64,000 bases of DNA from Cheiracanthium punctorium (lineage: Eukaryota; Arthropoda; Arachnida; Araneae; Cheiracanthiidae), in the NCBI GenBank assembly GCA_038373885.1, contig JAWZYV010011619.1, forward strand, positions 310,001 to 374,000, given 5' to 3'. How positions within the stretch are numbered: position 1 is the stretch's first letter; each line of letters opens with the position of its first letter. Both the position numbers and the translations under genes were made by a program. Under the pieces are notes generated by a model. It did not search any database, had not been told where the DNA came from, and was given only the letters and a program-made list of their open reading frames with translations. Below, piece by piece: positions 1-12,008 of this stretch.

Positions 1-127
1 ACCTTATGTAACACCAATCCCTACTTTAGTGATTTTTTTCTCCTTAAAATGGTGCTCGGCAGTTGTTTAGCATATTGGAAAAACACAAACTTTTCAAATA
101 CCATCATCATTTGAAAAACAGCAAGTA

Positions 128-726
128 CCGTATATACTCGTGTATAAGCCCCCCCCCCCCCCCCAGTTTTCTCCCAAAAATCTTTCATAAATGACTGACC
201 CGTGTATAAGCCCACCCTCCCAACTTTAAAAATGGACGCGTCCGTAAAATACTCCCCCTACCAGAATTCGACTGGCTTTCGGTGATCACGTGATTGTTTT
301 GCGACGCAGGGTCAACATAATTGGCGCCTTATAGCACTCAAAGACCGGCTTCGAAACTTCTGGAACGAATGGATGGCTTCCGATAATGTACAGACTACAA
401 AGACAGGCAATCTAAAAAATACAAAAACTTAAATGTGCTAGATCTTACTTTTGTTTCCATAAAGTTAAATTGGTTGCTCCAAATGCATGGGCACCGGAAG
501 GGGGGGGGGGGGGGATTGATATGCCAATTTCTGGGACCATGGTTTTCCCATGTACATAGTATACATATTTGCGCGTATGTGTGTAGATGTTTACTGCTCC
601 CTGAACATTGAATTTCCGATGATCAAATTTTGAAATTTTTTTTGACCCGTGTATAAGCCGCCCCCCCCCCCCTTTCAATCCAAATTTTTGTCCAAAAAAA
701 GTGGGCTTATACACGAGTATATACGG
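128..726. mobile_element. TIR element (MITE-like), 599 bp, TA target duplication
   Basis: Terminal inverted repeats start CCGTATATACTCGTGTATAA on the left and are mirrored at 704-726. TA dinucleotides flank both ends (126-127 and 727-728). The core TIR motif CGTGTATAAGCC recurs inside both arms (about 202 and 647), each time next to a C-tract, giving sub-terminal repeats. No transposase is visible, so it is non-autonomous. The TA duplication suggests a Tc1/mariner-pogo type mobiliser, but the superfamily is not proven. A similar motif (CCCGTGTATGAGCC) occurs near 26656. Confidence 0.75.
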
Positions 727-1057
727 TAATATCAGTTCTCAAAATGCATCACTGCAAATTCATACTTTATCAGTGTATTTCATTTCAAAATAATGAAGTT
801 AACTAAACACACATCCATCACCAGGTATACATTGATTATACTAAATTTAAAATGAAAATAAATATAGTTAAACGCATAAAAGTTTCTGTTTTTGAAAAGG
901 AAATGTGTTATATTATGCCTATTGTTCATTAAGTTCAGCTTGAGATTGATCTTGGCATTGATTGGTTGCTTTACCTATATTACTTAATTATTCAATTTTT
1001 CGATCTCGTATTTAATTTTTAAATGTTACTTTACTGACCCCCTTTTTATTTGAATAG

Positions 1058-1278
1058 GATAAAGAGCCTCGTGGGATAATCCCTCTTGAAAATGTTCAAG
1101 TACGAGAAGTTCAAGATCGAAATAAGCCCAATTGCTTTGAATTGTTCTCTGTGGGCAGTGATGTAATCAAAGCTTGTAAAACAGACTCTGAAGGGAAAGT
1201 CGTTGAAGGAAAGCATACTGTATATAGAATGTCTGCTGCAACACCAGAAGAGAAAGACGAATGGATAAAGTGCATCAG
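1058..1278 (+). CDS. step: Cytohesin (Arf-GEF), PH-domain exon
   Basis: Internal exon with AG acceptor at 1056-1057 and GT donor at 1279-1280; 221 nt, ending in phase 2. The translation begins [19 protein letters not shown], includes [20 protein letters not shown] and ends [10 protein letters not shown] plus a split Arg codon. This is the C-terminal two thirds of the cytohesin PH domain (CYTH1-4 in vertebrates, steppke in Drosophila), which binds phosphoinositides and Arf-GTP and brings the Sec7 domain to the plasma membrane. The Sec7 domain and N-terminal coiled coil must lie upstream of the window. The next exon is either the terminal exon at 3978 or the candidate cassette at 3245. The gene symbol follows the fly orthologue. 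Family assignment is very secure; the exon ends are set by splice consensus and reading frame. Confidence 0.95.
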
Positions 1279-1420
1279 GTAAATATTTACTTATGTCTTA
1301 AAAACTGTAAGAATAGAAACTTATCCAGATTCACTAGTCAAAAAATTGGGATTTAATTCATGATTTATCTTTTCCTCTGTTTCTTTATTGTAACTACTTG
1401 TAGCAAATATGAGCTGTTAG

Positions 1421-2126
1421 CAGTGTTGTAGTCCTAAGAAAAAAAGTGAGGGGACGCTCAACTTGACGAAGTTTAACCTAAACTTATCTGAATCATTCAG
1501 TGTAATTATTCCTTAAACAACCAATATAAAACTAATTAAACCATCATTTGTTTATTAATTAATTAAAATGAACTCATAGTTAAATTATTAATTACTTGTT
1601 AATATTCAAAAAAAGTCATTTTGATCAACCGTGTAAGCTACTTAATTTTTTCCCATCTAGGTACATTTGTCAACAACCCAATGTCAAATAGATTTTCTTT
1701 TGGATTGGTATATGACTATTCGCTACCCCGATATTTGTCACTTTTTTCAGCTTTTTTGGCATTCATTTCCTTTGTAAATGCCATTTGAAAAGGCATTTTT
1801 GACCAAGAGCGTTCGGGAGTGCATTCGGGAAGATAATATTCTATTTGGTTCTAAAGGATATGTTTTCACTGCTGAAGTGTTTAAGAATCCCTTACAATAC
1901 CATTTGTAAAATCTATTCAAACAGTCAAAAGTGTCCTTTTGATTTTTATATCGATGTACTTGCTCTCGCGCAAACAAAACGAAAATTTTAATTTTTTCAG
2001 AGATTTTTTTAAAAAATCTTGTAAATGAGCGTCCCTCATGGCAATAGAAAGTGAGGGGACGTATGTGCTGAAATGAAAAAGTTGGGGGACGGCGTTCCCC
2101 CACGTCCCCCTTGGACTACACCACTG
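1421..2126. mobile_element. hAT-type MITE in cytohesin intron (706 bp)
   Basis: Ends CAGTGTTGTAGTCC and GGACTACACCACTG are inverted repeats. They are flanked by a perfect 8-bp duplication GCTGTTAG (1413-1420 and 2127-2134), the signature of hAT transposition. Sub-terminal arms repeat GTGAGGGGACG. No transposase is seen; minus-strand open frame at 1747-2103 has no recognisable domain. Confidence 0.9.
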
Positions 2127-3244
2127 GCTGTTAGCTTCAAAATTGAATTCCAGTTATGTTTTAGTGATTTTAAGATAATAAGTGTTTGTTTAAACTACTG
2201 TGATTTAGATGTATTTTAATTTTATTCAAAATAATTTTTTTATTTTGATTTTATAAAGACAGTTATAAAGTATGGTAATAGAATCCTCTTTAAAATTAAA
2301 ATATTTATTACTTTGGTTTCAATTTGTTACTTTTGTCATCAATTAGTCGCTCTTTTGTTTTCACTATTCTGTAGTTTTCAAATGTTGAGCTTCGGAATTA
2401 GTAGAAATTTTTGTTCAATTCAAAAGTTTTTGTTGATAAGAGTTTTATATTCTGAGTAAGGAGTCAAAGTATTATACAATAATTAACGTCTTTAAAAATG
2501 AAAATGTCTACTGTGCCTCAAATGACAAAAAAAAAAAAAAAAAAAAATTAAAATCATAATCTGTATTTTATTTTAAATTATTTACTGTGACAATCACCAG
2601 AATTTAGAAAAATGACTACTTAAAGGAGCACATTATATTTGATATGTATTTCTTTGCAGTTAATTGCACTACTTTGTCTACCCTTGCAATTAATTGCACT
2701 ACTTTGTCTACCGTACTTTGTCTTTATTTTTTGTTTGTTTGTATAAACTAATAATCATGTATATAAAATGGAAATATGGTTATATATTTGACTGTTTCAA
2801 GAAGTTTCCTTATAAAAATGTATTAATCTGTGATTTAAAAATAAATAAATAAACTATGCTAAAACCAGTCAACAGTATTTCCTTTGTAATTCATTTGATT
2901 ATAGTCCTGAGATTATTAACTTCACTTTTAAGTAGTACTCTCTTACTATTTTTACTTATTTTTTAAACAGTTAGCTTTGTTTTTTTTTTCATTGCTTCTA
3001 GTACTGTATATCATTCATGTCTTTTTGCTAGGAAAGAGTTTTAAAAATTCCCTTTGCAACTTTCCCTTTTAAGTATGTGTGCACAATGCAAAGTTTTGGG
3101 ACTGATGTTGTAAATTAATTCCCGAAAACTTGTAAAATAGAAATTGAGAGGCTTATTAAAATGACATTATAACGTACTTATCTTTAAATATTATCTCTTG
3201 AAGTAAGCAAACTCATATGCCATTAATTACTCTTTTTTATCCAG

Positions 3245-3289
3245 GCGACAACTGCTGTCATGTATTCAAAAGCTGAGAAAAGAATACCA
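3245..3289 (+). CDS. step: Candidate 45-nt cassette exon of cytohesin
   Basis: A pyrimidine-rich acceptor (TTACTCTTTTTTATCCAG ending at 3244) and a donor GTAAAG (3290-3295) bracket 45 nt. It follows in phase from the PH exon and rejoins the terminal exon in frame, so inclusion would add 15 residues (RQLLSCIQKLRKEYQ) between CIR and QSISHNPFYD in the C-terminal helix of the PH domain. If the donor is ignored, a TAA follows at once (3291-3293), which would give an alternative C-terminus ending KLRKEYQ. Vertebrate and fly cytohesins lack this insert, to my knowledge, and the direct splice gives the canonical protein. Transcription is unproven and chance splice sites in AT-rich intron are possible. 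Confidence 0.4.
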
Positions 3290-3977
3290 GTAAAGATAAA
3301 TGCAATCTTATCAGGTAATTTTTAGCAGAGGAAAAAGTAACCAGAGAATGTGATCTATGCTCATCATTAAATTTTTAGTACCTTTGAACTACAAATTTTT
3401 TAGAGTAATTTCAAAGAAGAATTCTTAACATATTAAATATCTAGCTATCATACTATAAAAATAAAAATTTTATTTGACTTTTAAGAAATATATATTTATA
3501 GTCCTAAAACTTTGCAATTGCTCTGTGAATTTTAATAACCTGGGAACCCTGGCTATGAAATATCCAATTTAACAAAACCCCTAACATTAATTTTCTATCC
3601 AACCTTAATATAGGATCACTTGACATTACAGATTTTTTTTACCCATCCTGCTCTCTCATCACTAACTTATAATCAGTTGATTATGGTCTCTATATTTATT
3701 TGCATGATGCATCTTTCATTAATTTACTGAAGAAATCATTTTGTTCAAGCCTTGTTGTTGCTAGCATTCACATAATTATTCTTGGAAATATGGGGTCTTT
3801 CTTCTCCACCTCTCTCTACCATGAGAAAATATTCAAAATCTCAAGGTTCAAACCTGAGTTTAATTGAGGAAGATCGGCTAAACTCCATAATCCCTATGTG
3901 TAATTTTGTTAACACTTGAGAATATTGTAGACATTTTATAAATTTGTTTACTAATGAACTTTGAACTTGTATTTCAG

Positions 3978-4050
3978 GCAAAGTATTAGTCACAATCCAT
4001 TTTATGACATGCTTGCAGCAAGAAAAAGGAAAGCGCAACATGTGAAATAA
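3978..4050 (+). CDS. step: Cytohesin terminal coding exon
   Basis: Acceptor ATTTCAG ends at 3977. Joined to the phase-2 end of the PH exon it encodes the conserved C-terminus (R)QSISHNPFYDMLAARKRK followed by AQHVK and a TAA stop (4048-4050). The closely related vertebrate ending (AAISRDPFYEMLAARKKK) is the last PH helix plus the polybasic tail that helps membrane binding and autoinhibition. The basic tail (KRK) is kept here. Splice phase, conserved residues and the stop all agree. Confidence 0.95.
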
Positions 4051-7000
4051 CTGTACATAGGAACTCTATGAACAAAACTTTGGTTACAGATACATTGCAA
4101 AGAAGGCTAAGTTTTGGTTGTACATATATATATTTAAAAAAGTTAAATCTACTTCCAGTCTGTGCCACAAGATGAGTTTCAAGGCTTAATCTAAATATCC
4201 TGCCTTTTCCATCTGTTTGATTATTATAATTGTCTTTCATTTGCATGTTATTTTTAAATTTATGTCAAAAACATCTGCCTGCAAAATGATCCATCATCAT
4301 TCTGACAATGAGCATAGTTGCTATCCTATGAATAATTATGTAAATATGCTTTTTTTTTAAATGAAATTCTGAAAAATTTCGTTGTCTTCTAGTTAAGTCT
4401 AAAAAGCCAGTTAAGACTCTTAATAAAGTACAGTATATTAATGAAATATTTAAAATTTTGGAAATTAAGTGATTTGTTCATAATTAAAGGAAATTGATAG
4501 AAGCTAATCTTTTAATGTATTTTCCTGTGTTCCTATCAAGATTGAATTATCTATTAAAATCATTTTGCAGGGTAATATTTTTATTTGTTTTTATTTGGCT
4601 GTTTTGTGTATATGTTGTAAGCTTTTGAGCTATAAGTCAGATGGCGGCATAATTTTGTGTATTTAATTTACTACACCTTGTAGATATTTTCACTAAGAAA
4701 TAAGTACGAGATTATAAGTACTAAGATATAATCACTAAGAAATAAGCTGAAATGTAAACAGTCTTGCTGTGTTTGAAATTCAGTAAATGTTAAACAAAAT
4801 ATTTATTCAGAAAAATATTTTAATAAGATTTTTAGTACATATTTAAGCTGGTGTTGCAAGATATAATATATTAGTAAATGAAATCGTGAATATTAAAGCT
4901 TTTTTGGGGTTGGGTGGGATGACTATTTCATTGTTTCTGCACTTTTATGACCACTTTATGGAACTATCACTATATATTAAGTTTAGAAGAGCATGAAAGT
5001 ATTTTTTCTTCCCTAAATAAAGGTCAAGAGTGTCTACATTTCAGGAATTTAGTTCAGAATTGTCTTATTTTAGATGTAAACTAATGTGTAAAAAAACATT
5101 ACTTTGAACTGTATGAATTGTGAAAAATGAAAAAAAAAAAGATATCAACTATCGCATTTACTGTGATGTTATTTGAGTACTTTAAAAGATCATGAATTTG
5201 TTTTGTTTATATAGCTCATATGCTTACAGATATAGGACATTGTATATTTTGTATGTAAAAAGAAAGTTTTGTAAAAATTGTTTAAACAATTACAAAACTG
5301 CTATTGTCGCTACAATTTGATTAAAAATCAATTTGAAATGTGCCAAAGTCTATTCAGTGGGAGGCACATAATATTCTGTATATTTATTTACTATCAATTT
5401 CTAAATGGAATGAAATTTCCAAAGAACTTTAGAACCCCAAAGTCTTGTATCTAGTCTTGATTTTCAAATTGAATTTTGTAAAATGTATTTGTAATTATAG
5501 TGAATTATCTAAATATATAGCTATTCTAAATAAACTTTCAAAATACTTACTAAAATGTAATTTTTATAATAAAAATGTTTGTATAGTTGTGGCTCTTGAG
5601 ACATCAGCTGATTTATCCCATACATATTGTGTAATAATGTAAATAAGACAGCATTAAAATAAAAACTGTGTTTAATTATTTAAGAAAATATCAAGACTAT
5701 TTTTATCTCATGAATGTAATTTTCAGAAATAAATAATATTTGTATATCAAAACTTATGTTTGGTACTATTTTGTGTGATATAATTTATATTAATTTCAAA
5801 CATTAATTGTTGCTTATTGTTGTAAAATAAATATTGTGATTTAAACCTTTACGTACAGAAAGATGTATTTTGTAATTATTTTATTGACAACCAATGGTTT
5901 GTATGGATAATGTTTGAAGAGTGAGCGAATAAAACAGTTGATTGAAAATTCTGGGAAATTTCTAATTTCTGTATGCAATTTTTCTTTTTTAAATCAAAGT
6001 TAAGTAGTATTAAATTTTGTCTGCTATTTTTTAATACACTTATAATCTACTATCTGATAGGTTCTGAAATTTTTTTTTGTCTGATAAGTAAGTAGTTAAA
6101 TTTGTTTTGATTTTTTTTTTAATCAAAATTAGCTAAATAGAATAAATCTTAACAAAATGAATGCAAATATTTTTCATGATGAGATTTTTTAAAAGCTGTT
6201 TTATGAGAGTTATATTGTGGTATACAGATTTTAAAGTTGTTATTAATTCTGTATATTTTAAAAATCTTTGCTGAAATTGTACAAATATTTTTTTGCATAT
6301 TAAATTCTTATCAACATTTTGTTTAACATCTTAAAAAAAAAAAAAATGTATTAAAGGGTACGCTTTTTTTTTTTTTTTTTTTCCAAAACTGTGTAATACT
6401 TTAGTTCAGTGGTTTTTTTTTTTTTTTTTTTTGTTTGTTTGTTTTTATGGGAGTAGGATTTTCTATGTTTTGCATTTTATCATACATTTGTCATCTTATT
6501 TAATTTCATGCTTTTTCCCCGCATAAAACTTGCAGATATGTTTCCTTCATTAAACATCTATTTACATGTTTCTTTCAGTATTTATATTTTCCCTATTATA
6601 GGAAACTATTATTTGTGGTGTTTAACTCTTTCTTCTCCTGAGAAATACTGAAGATTGTCTTTTTCCAACATCTGTCAAGTAGTTTTATTTGATAGCACTT
6701 ATTTTAACATACGGTGGTTTATATGTTAAAATCATAGTTATTTTTCTGTGTGACAGTATTACTTTCTTTTTCCCACATTGATTCTTTTTAGATATGTACA
6801 GTATTTATATTCACAGCGGTAAAGTTTTGGCTTTGAACAGGATAGTGAATCATAGTTTTTATATTATGCATAGAATTTCTTTTTAAAAAATTGCTGTATA
6901 TAGTCAAGCATATCAAGTTTTTTTGCAAATATAAATAAATAAAAATTAGTCAGTTAAGTATATTGTGATTATTTTTCTTTTGTTATTTTGTATGATATAT

Positions 7001-7265
7001 ACGTTTTGTTGAAACTGTTATTTTAATGTATATAATAACATAAACTTATCATAAGTATATTAAATGTAATTTAGTTTCAGATTGAATAAAACTATTTTTT
7101 CTGGGATATAATTTTAGTTATTGGATTTGACATTTCCCGGTTTTAGCATAGTACTTGAAAGCTCCTTGGGCTTGTACTGTTGTATAATGCTACGGTTTGT
7201 AAATGTAAATGCACAACCTGTATTCTCTATTGAGAAAGAATAAAATCACTTATGGATGTACTTTG
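4051..7265 (+). other. Probable long AT-rich 3' UTR of cytohesin
   Basis: No coding signal follows the stop. The stretch is very AT-rich with several AATAAA signals. The best are 5928-5933 (CGAATAAAACAG), 7085-7090 and 7239-7244. The last is followed by a GT-rich stretch (TTTGTTTTGTGTTAG) as expected for a cleavage/polyadenylation site, so a 3' UTR of up to about 3.2 kb is plausible. Which site is used cannot be told from sequence. Confidence 0.5.
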
Positions 7266-10129
7266 ATTTGCTTCATTTGTTTTGTGTTAGTCAATAAAGT
7301 AATTTAAGTATTTTATTTGACAGGTTTTTTTAGTCTGTTAAATAAATATTTAAATTCTTTTTTTATTATATTCAAACTGATGTGTAAAAAAAATTTGCAT
7401 CAAGAAAGGTAAGAAAATGCAGAACAGGATGGAACAAGCAGGCGGACACCCTTTCGAAAGAAATATATTTAGTACACTGGATAAAATGGGTTTTCTGATA
7501 AAGATTCTTTATTTTATGCAATTCTGCATTGATATTCAATCAATGGAGAGTGCATTTTCAAAGTGCTGCTCTGACCCTCTCAAAAAGTGCTGAAATAAAT
7601 GCATGAAATTTAATTACGTTGATAAATGAAGTCGGATTTTGAAAGTGGAAAATGTTTTTTTAGTTGTTAGTCTGGAATTTTGACCAATGTATAAGAATTC
7701 CACAGAGTTGCTATACTGAATGTTGTATTTCAATCTTGGTTGATAAGTTTATTTACATACCTCATAGATCAGCCACCAGTATTTAGAGAAATGTCTTGTT
7801 CATCGTACTTTATAGTAAAGCCCCTATGAACAGTGAAGCTATTATTAAGCTGGAAAAAGCTATACCTCATCCTTCTACGAATTTTATTATAATTCAATCG
7901 CTCTGTTGAAGTCTTTAATGTTTTTTCTATCTCGAGTCTAAAAGACACATGAGGTATTCAGAACTGCATTCATTTATATTAGTTCAAAATTCAAATTGAA
8001 CCTCCCCAGCGCACTTTTTGTTTACTCTTTTTCTATTAAGTTACAATCTGAGAGAAACTGAGGAGAATAGTTTAGATAAATAAACACAGGCATCCTCTTC
8101 TATGCTGATATAATCAGAAAAACAAATTCGGAAATAGGCAAAAAATTATGCATGGTTGTGAACAGTTTAATGACCGCTTTAAAATATTGTTGGAAGTGTA
8201 ATTGTATTCATCCAATTGAATTTCAGAAATTGTGGAGTTATTTTCAGTTATTGATCCTTTGAATTCGGATACAATTTCAGTTTTTATAAAGAAATATTAA
8301 TGATTTTTTATTAACTGATGCATGAAGTCCACTCAGTAGCAGTTACCTATTGTTCAATGAGAAGTTAATAATCGTAATCGAGAACGAGCAGTGGTGGATT
8401 GTTTGTAATCCAATCAAATTCATCTGAAACTTGTTTGATGTGAACTCGACAGATCATAGAAACTCAATGAAATGTCAAAAAGAAGTGAGATATGGGCATT
8501 AAGAGAGAAGCATGAATTTTCAGTGTTTAAAAGTATAGTCCTATTGACTTCGTTAAAACTTGCGTTTAGCAATTTTTGTCCTACCCACAACTCTTATATT
8601 TTGACTGTTTTTATTGATATATAGGGTGTTCCCCAAAAACTGAACCTAGGCTTTTATTGCTTAAATATTGATCATAGACATATATTGGGACACACAGGAA
8701 TGAATGATAAAAAAAAAAAGCTGCCACTTGACAGAATACAATTTATTAACAAAAAAAGAAAACCCAGCTAATACATCAGTTAGATGTAGTCCCTGACAAA
8801 GTCATTGCACTTTTCCATTTGTAGTCCAGTCAAATGTTTTTTTTTTTTTTTTTTTTTTTTGTAACAAAATTGCCGAAGTTTTTTTTCTCAATGGTTTTTT
8901 ATGTTTTTTTGAAGTGCTGCATCTGAATTTCAAGTTTGCTGCCTTGTGCAAGGTTGGCTTCAATAAGGAAAATAAAAAAAATTGCACTTTATCCAGTTTT
9001 TTACTTATATCTCGAAAACAATGCCTTTTTTTTTTTTTTTTTTTTTCAAAATGACCTCAGTTACAAAATTAAAGTAGACAAAATTTTCTACAGAATGTAC
9101 TGGTCAACTTTGATTTTCTGACGAGTGGTATTGGAACTAGAACATTTTGAAAAATATTTCTACTTACTAAAATACCAGTACTCATATGAATAAAATAAAA
9201 TAGATTTTGAAGTAATTATAGAAAAATTAAAGTAGGAATTTATGGAAGCAAATACATATAAAAGTAATTATTACAGATAGAAGAGAAATAAAATATCCAA
9301 AAATTTTTTCGCACTGCATGCTTAAAAGCTGAAGTACACGTTCTTCATACGGGAATGGAGATTACTAAAAAACTAATATGAATGAAAAAAATATATATTT
9401 ATTTATTTAGCTGCTTGTCTCATTAAATTTTTGTCTCTTAAATTTATATCTTTTCCTCTGTTCAGTATTTCATACTTACGAAACTATCCTGATTGGGATA
9501 TTATTATTACTTTTTTTTTTTTTTGCATTAAAGTTTGTTAGTATTTAACTTACAAATCCCCTTTTAAGCGCATTATATAAAAACAATGTCAAACAGTAAT
9601 TAATTTCATTTTCCAATTTTAACATTATCATTTGTAGTTACTTTAGAAACAGTATCCATTGTTGTTACTTAAGTGCTTAACTACTACAACCAAACAAAAA
9701 CTAGTAAATTTTAAAGTTCTTACAATTTTGAACATAAAAATACACACATGAATAAGAAATGGTTAAAACATAAATCTTTAAAAAGTACTCTGATTTAAAG
9801 TACTACTTTATCTATTTTGCATTTCATTTCTTTTGCATATGTAGTAACAAATCTTCCAAATTACCCAGAGATGCCCATGTGCGCTATGCGTTTTCGTCTT
9901 ATCAGATGCAGTGGTATCTGGTACTGCCGACAGAATATATGACATTCTCAAATTTGATGTGTGAAAAAAAGTTCAGCTAGGTGATCTCAAGAAGCTACAT
10001 GAAACAAACTGGAATCATAATTTTCCCTTCAAATTCTAAGGTGAGATCATAATGACATTACTTACAATACAAAAGTTTGTATCATTCAAATGATTTACAT
10101 TTTTGACTCTTGATATTCAAAAAGCTGAA
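7266..10129. other. Gene-free AT-rich intergenic stretch with minor repeat debris
   Basis: No exon, RNA gene or intact element is recognised. At 8622 TATAGGGTGTTCCCCAAAAA resembles a mariner terminal repeat but no matching right end was found. At about 9329-9356 GCTGAAGTACACGTTCTTCATACGGG is a diverged fragment of the dispersed repeat that starts near 47871. Several long T runs (8837-8860, 9026-9046) occur. Confidence 0.6.
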
Positions 10130-11176
10130 AATCACTCTAAAAATTAGGGAAGAGCACAGTCAGCTTATGTTACCCAGAAATGTTGTGTTCTGGGTGATTA
10201 TGTGATTTCTATCAGTGATTAAATTTTAGAATCGACTCAGTGAGGTACAGAGATGCTGGTAGAGCATAATGTAATTCTTATGAGTGTCCCTGAAAAAATG
10301 TGATATATCTGTGAAAAGTAGCTTATATTACTTATGAATAGTATAGTTTCCTACCAGTGAAAAAAGTTTTACAATCAATTCAGTAGTTACAGAGATGCCC
10401 ATAGAGCGTGATGTATTAGAATTATTTTGTGTGTTTCTGTAAAAGAACTACTTATGTATGAAATTTAGCTTATTACTCAGAAATAGTGTAGCTTTCTACC
10501 AGAAAAAAAAAAAAAAAATTGACTCGATTCAGTGGTTACAGAGATGGTAATCGAGAATAATGTAATTTGTATGACTGTTCCTGTAAAATTGTCAGATGTG
10601 CATGAAAGATAGCCTACATTACTCAAGAACAGTGTAGCTTTTCATCAGCGAAAAAAGTTTTAGAATCGGTTCAGTAGTTACAGTGATACCCATGGAGCGT
10701 AGTGTAATGTGCGTCCTTGTACAAAAACTATTTATGCTGTATGCATGAAAGGTAGCCTATAAAACTCAAGAATAGTGTAGGTTTCTAGTAGTGAAAAAAG
10801 TTTTAAGAATCCGTTAAGTAGTTACAGAGATACCCATAGAGTGTAATGTTAAGAATTATTTTAATTGTCTCTGTAAAAGAACTATTTGTTATATGGACGA
10901 AAATTAGCCTATAACACTCAGGAATAGTGTGGCCTTCTATCAATGAAGAAAGTTTTTTGAATCGATACTGTGGTTACAGAGATGTCCATAGAGTAGAGTG
11001 TAATTCTTAAGAATATCCCTGTAAATTTGTGATATATGCATGAAAGGCAGCCTATAATACTCAGGGATAGTGCAACTTTCCATCAGTGATACAAGTTTTA
11101 GAATCGGTTGAATAATTCCACAGATCGTAATGTAATTTGTATGAGTATCCCAATAAAAGATCTACTTGTGATTTAT
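10130..11176 (+). repeat. Satellite S1 array, block 1 (142-152 bp monomer)
   Basis: Tandem monomers recognised by ACAGAGATGCCCATAGAGCG, then TGTCCCTGTAAAA, ATGCATGAAAGGTAGCCTAT, ACTCAGGAATAGTGTAG and AAAAAAGTTTTAGAATCG. Consecutive ACAGAGATG-type landmarks lie at 10247, 10389, 10538, 10680, 10824 and 10976, giving spacings of 142-152 bp. Monomers are clearly diverged, so this is an old array. A diverged edge may reach back to about 9860. The array is cut by an LTR at 11177. Confidence 0.85.
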
Positions 11177-12008
11177 TGTTCCGAATTTTGGGGGTAACCC
11201 GCTGATCTGGGATTTAAACTAGTTTAAAATTCATATTCTATGCGCCAAATAATAAAATTCTGCATTTTGTTACATCAAAATCGGTTAACTAGAATAGGAG
11301 ATACGGAATTTTTTGTTTCTCCATTCGTTAACATAGGGTTCTCGAGAAATATTTATGCTAGAACTTAGCTGGCCTCACTTTTCAGGACTTATTTTTAGCA
11401 CCAAATTTGGCGTCATTTCGGACATTTGGCGCGATTTTACCAATGAGACCTGTAATGTTTGCTTTCTTGCATTAATATTACATAATAGCCTAGTGATTCA
11501 ACTGTTTCCTATGGCGTAATAAAAATTGTCTCTTTATGGAGATCCTTTGAGAGATTTCTCTTAGCTTCTGCGACACCTAAAAAGGACAGCGAATTCCACA
11601 GTTGAGTTCAGCTTGCTTCGGTCTGCTGAAGAGAATACACGTCCACGAGAGAGCATAAAGGCTCTGTATTTGTGCTTATGAAAGCAATATTTTGCTTTTT
11701 TTGGGAAGATTTTTGTTAATGCTGTGTATGAATTCTTCATCGAGAAACCGTTTATGAATTTCCTCGAGTATTTTCACTGAATTTTAGATTGTGGAAATCT
11801 TTTAGTCTGTGTGTTGTAAAATACAGCATCTGTGAAAGCTTCTGTACTATGCGGAGTGTTATAAGCAAGATACTGGCTGATTGTGCTTGTCAATTTTGTA
11901 CAGAAAATTGTTTGACGAAGCTCTAAGACAATAAAATTTGTGTTCCATTTCTACATACACTTTACTTTAGAACGATGAACCCAGAAATTAAGCAGATTGC
12001 TTTCTGCA
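11177..12008 (+). mobile_element. Solo LTR, Gypsy family shared with 47987-55230
   Basis: Starts TGTTCCGAATTTTGG and ends TTTCTGCA, 832 bp. It aligns over its length with the Gypsy LTR at 47987: TTGCATTTTGTTACATCAAAATCGG, CTCGAGAAATATT, the GGACTTATTTTTxGCxCCAAATTTGG block, and near the end AATAAAATTTGTGTTCCAT. No internal region follows; S1 satellite resumes directly, so it is a solo LTR from recombination. It is strongly diverged, hence old. A clean target duplication is not readable. Confidence 0.8.

Noticed and set aside
1747..2103. 118-codon minus-strand frame in the cytohesin intron
   Set aside because: Lies within the GCTGTTAG-flanked MITE and shows no transposase motif.
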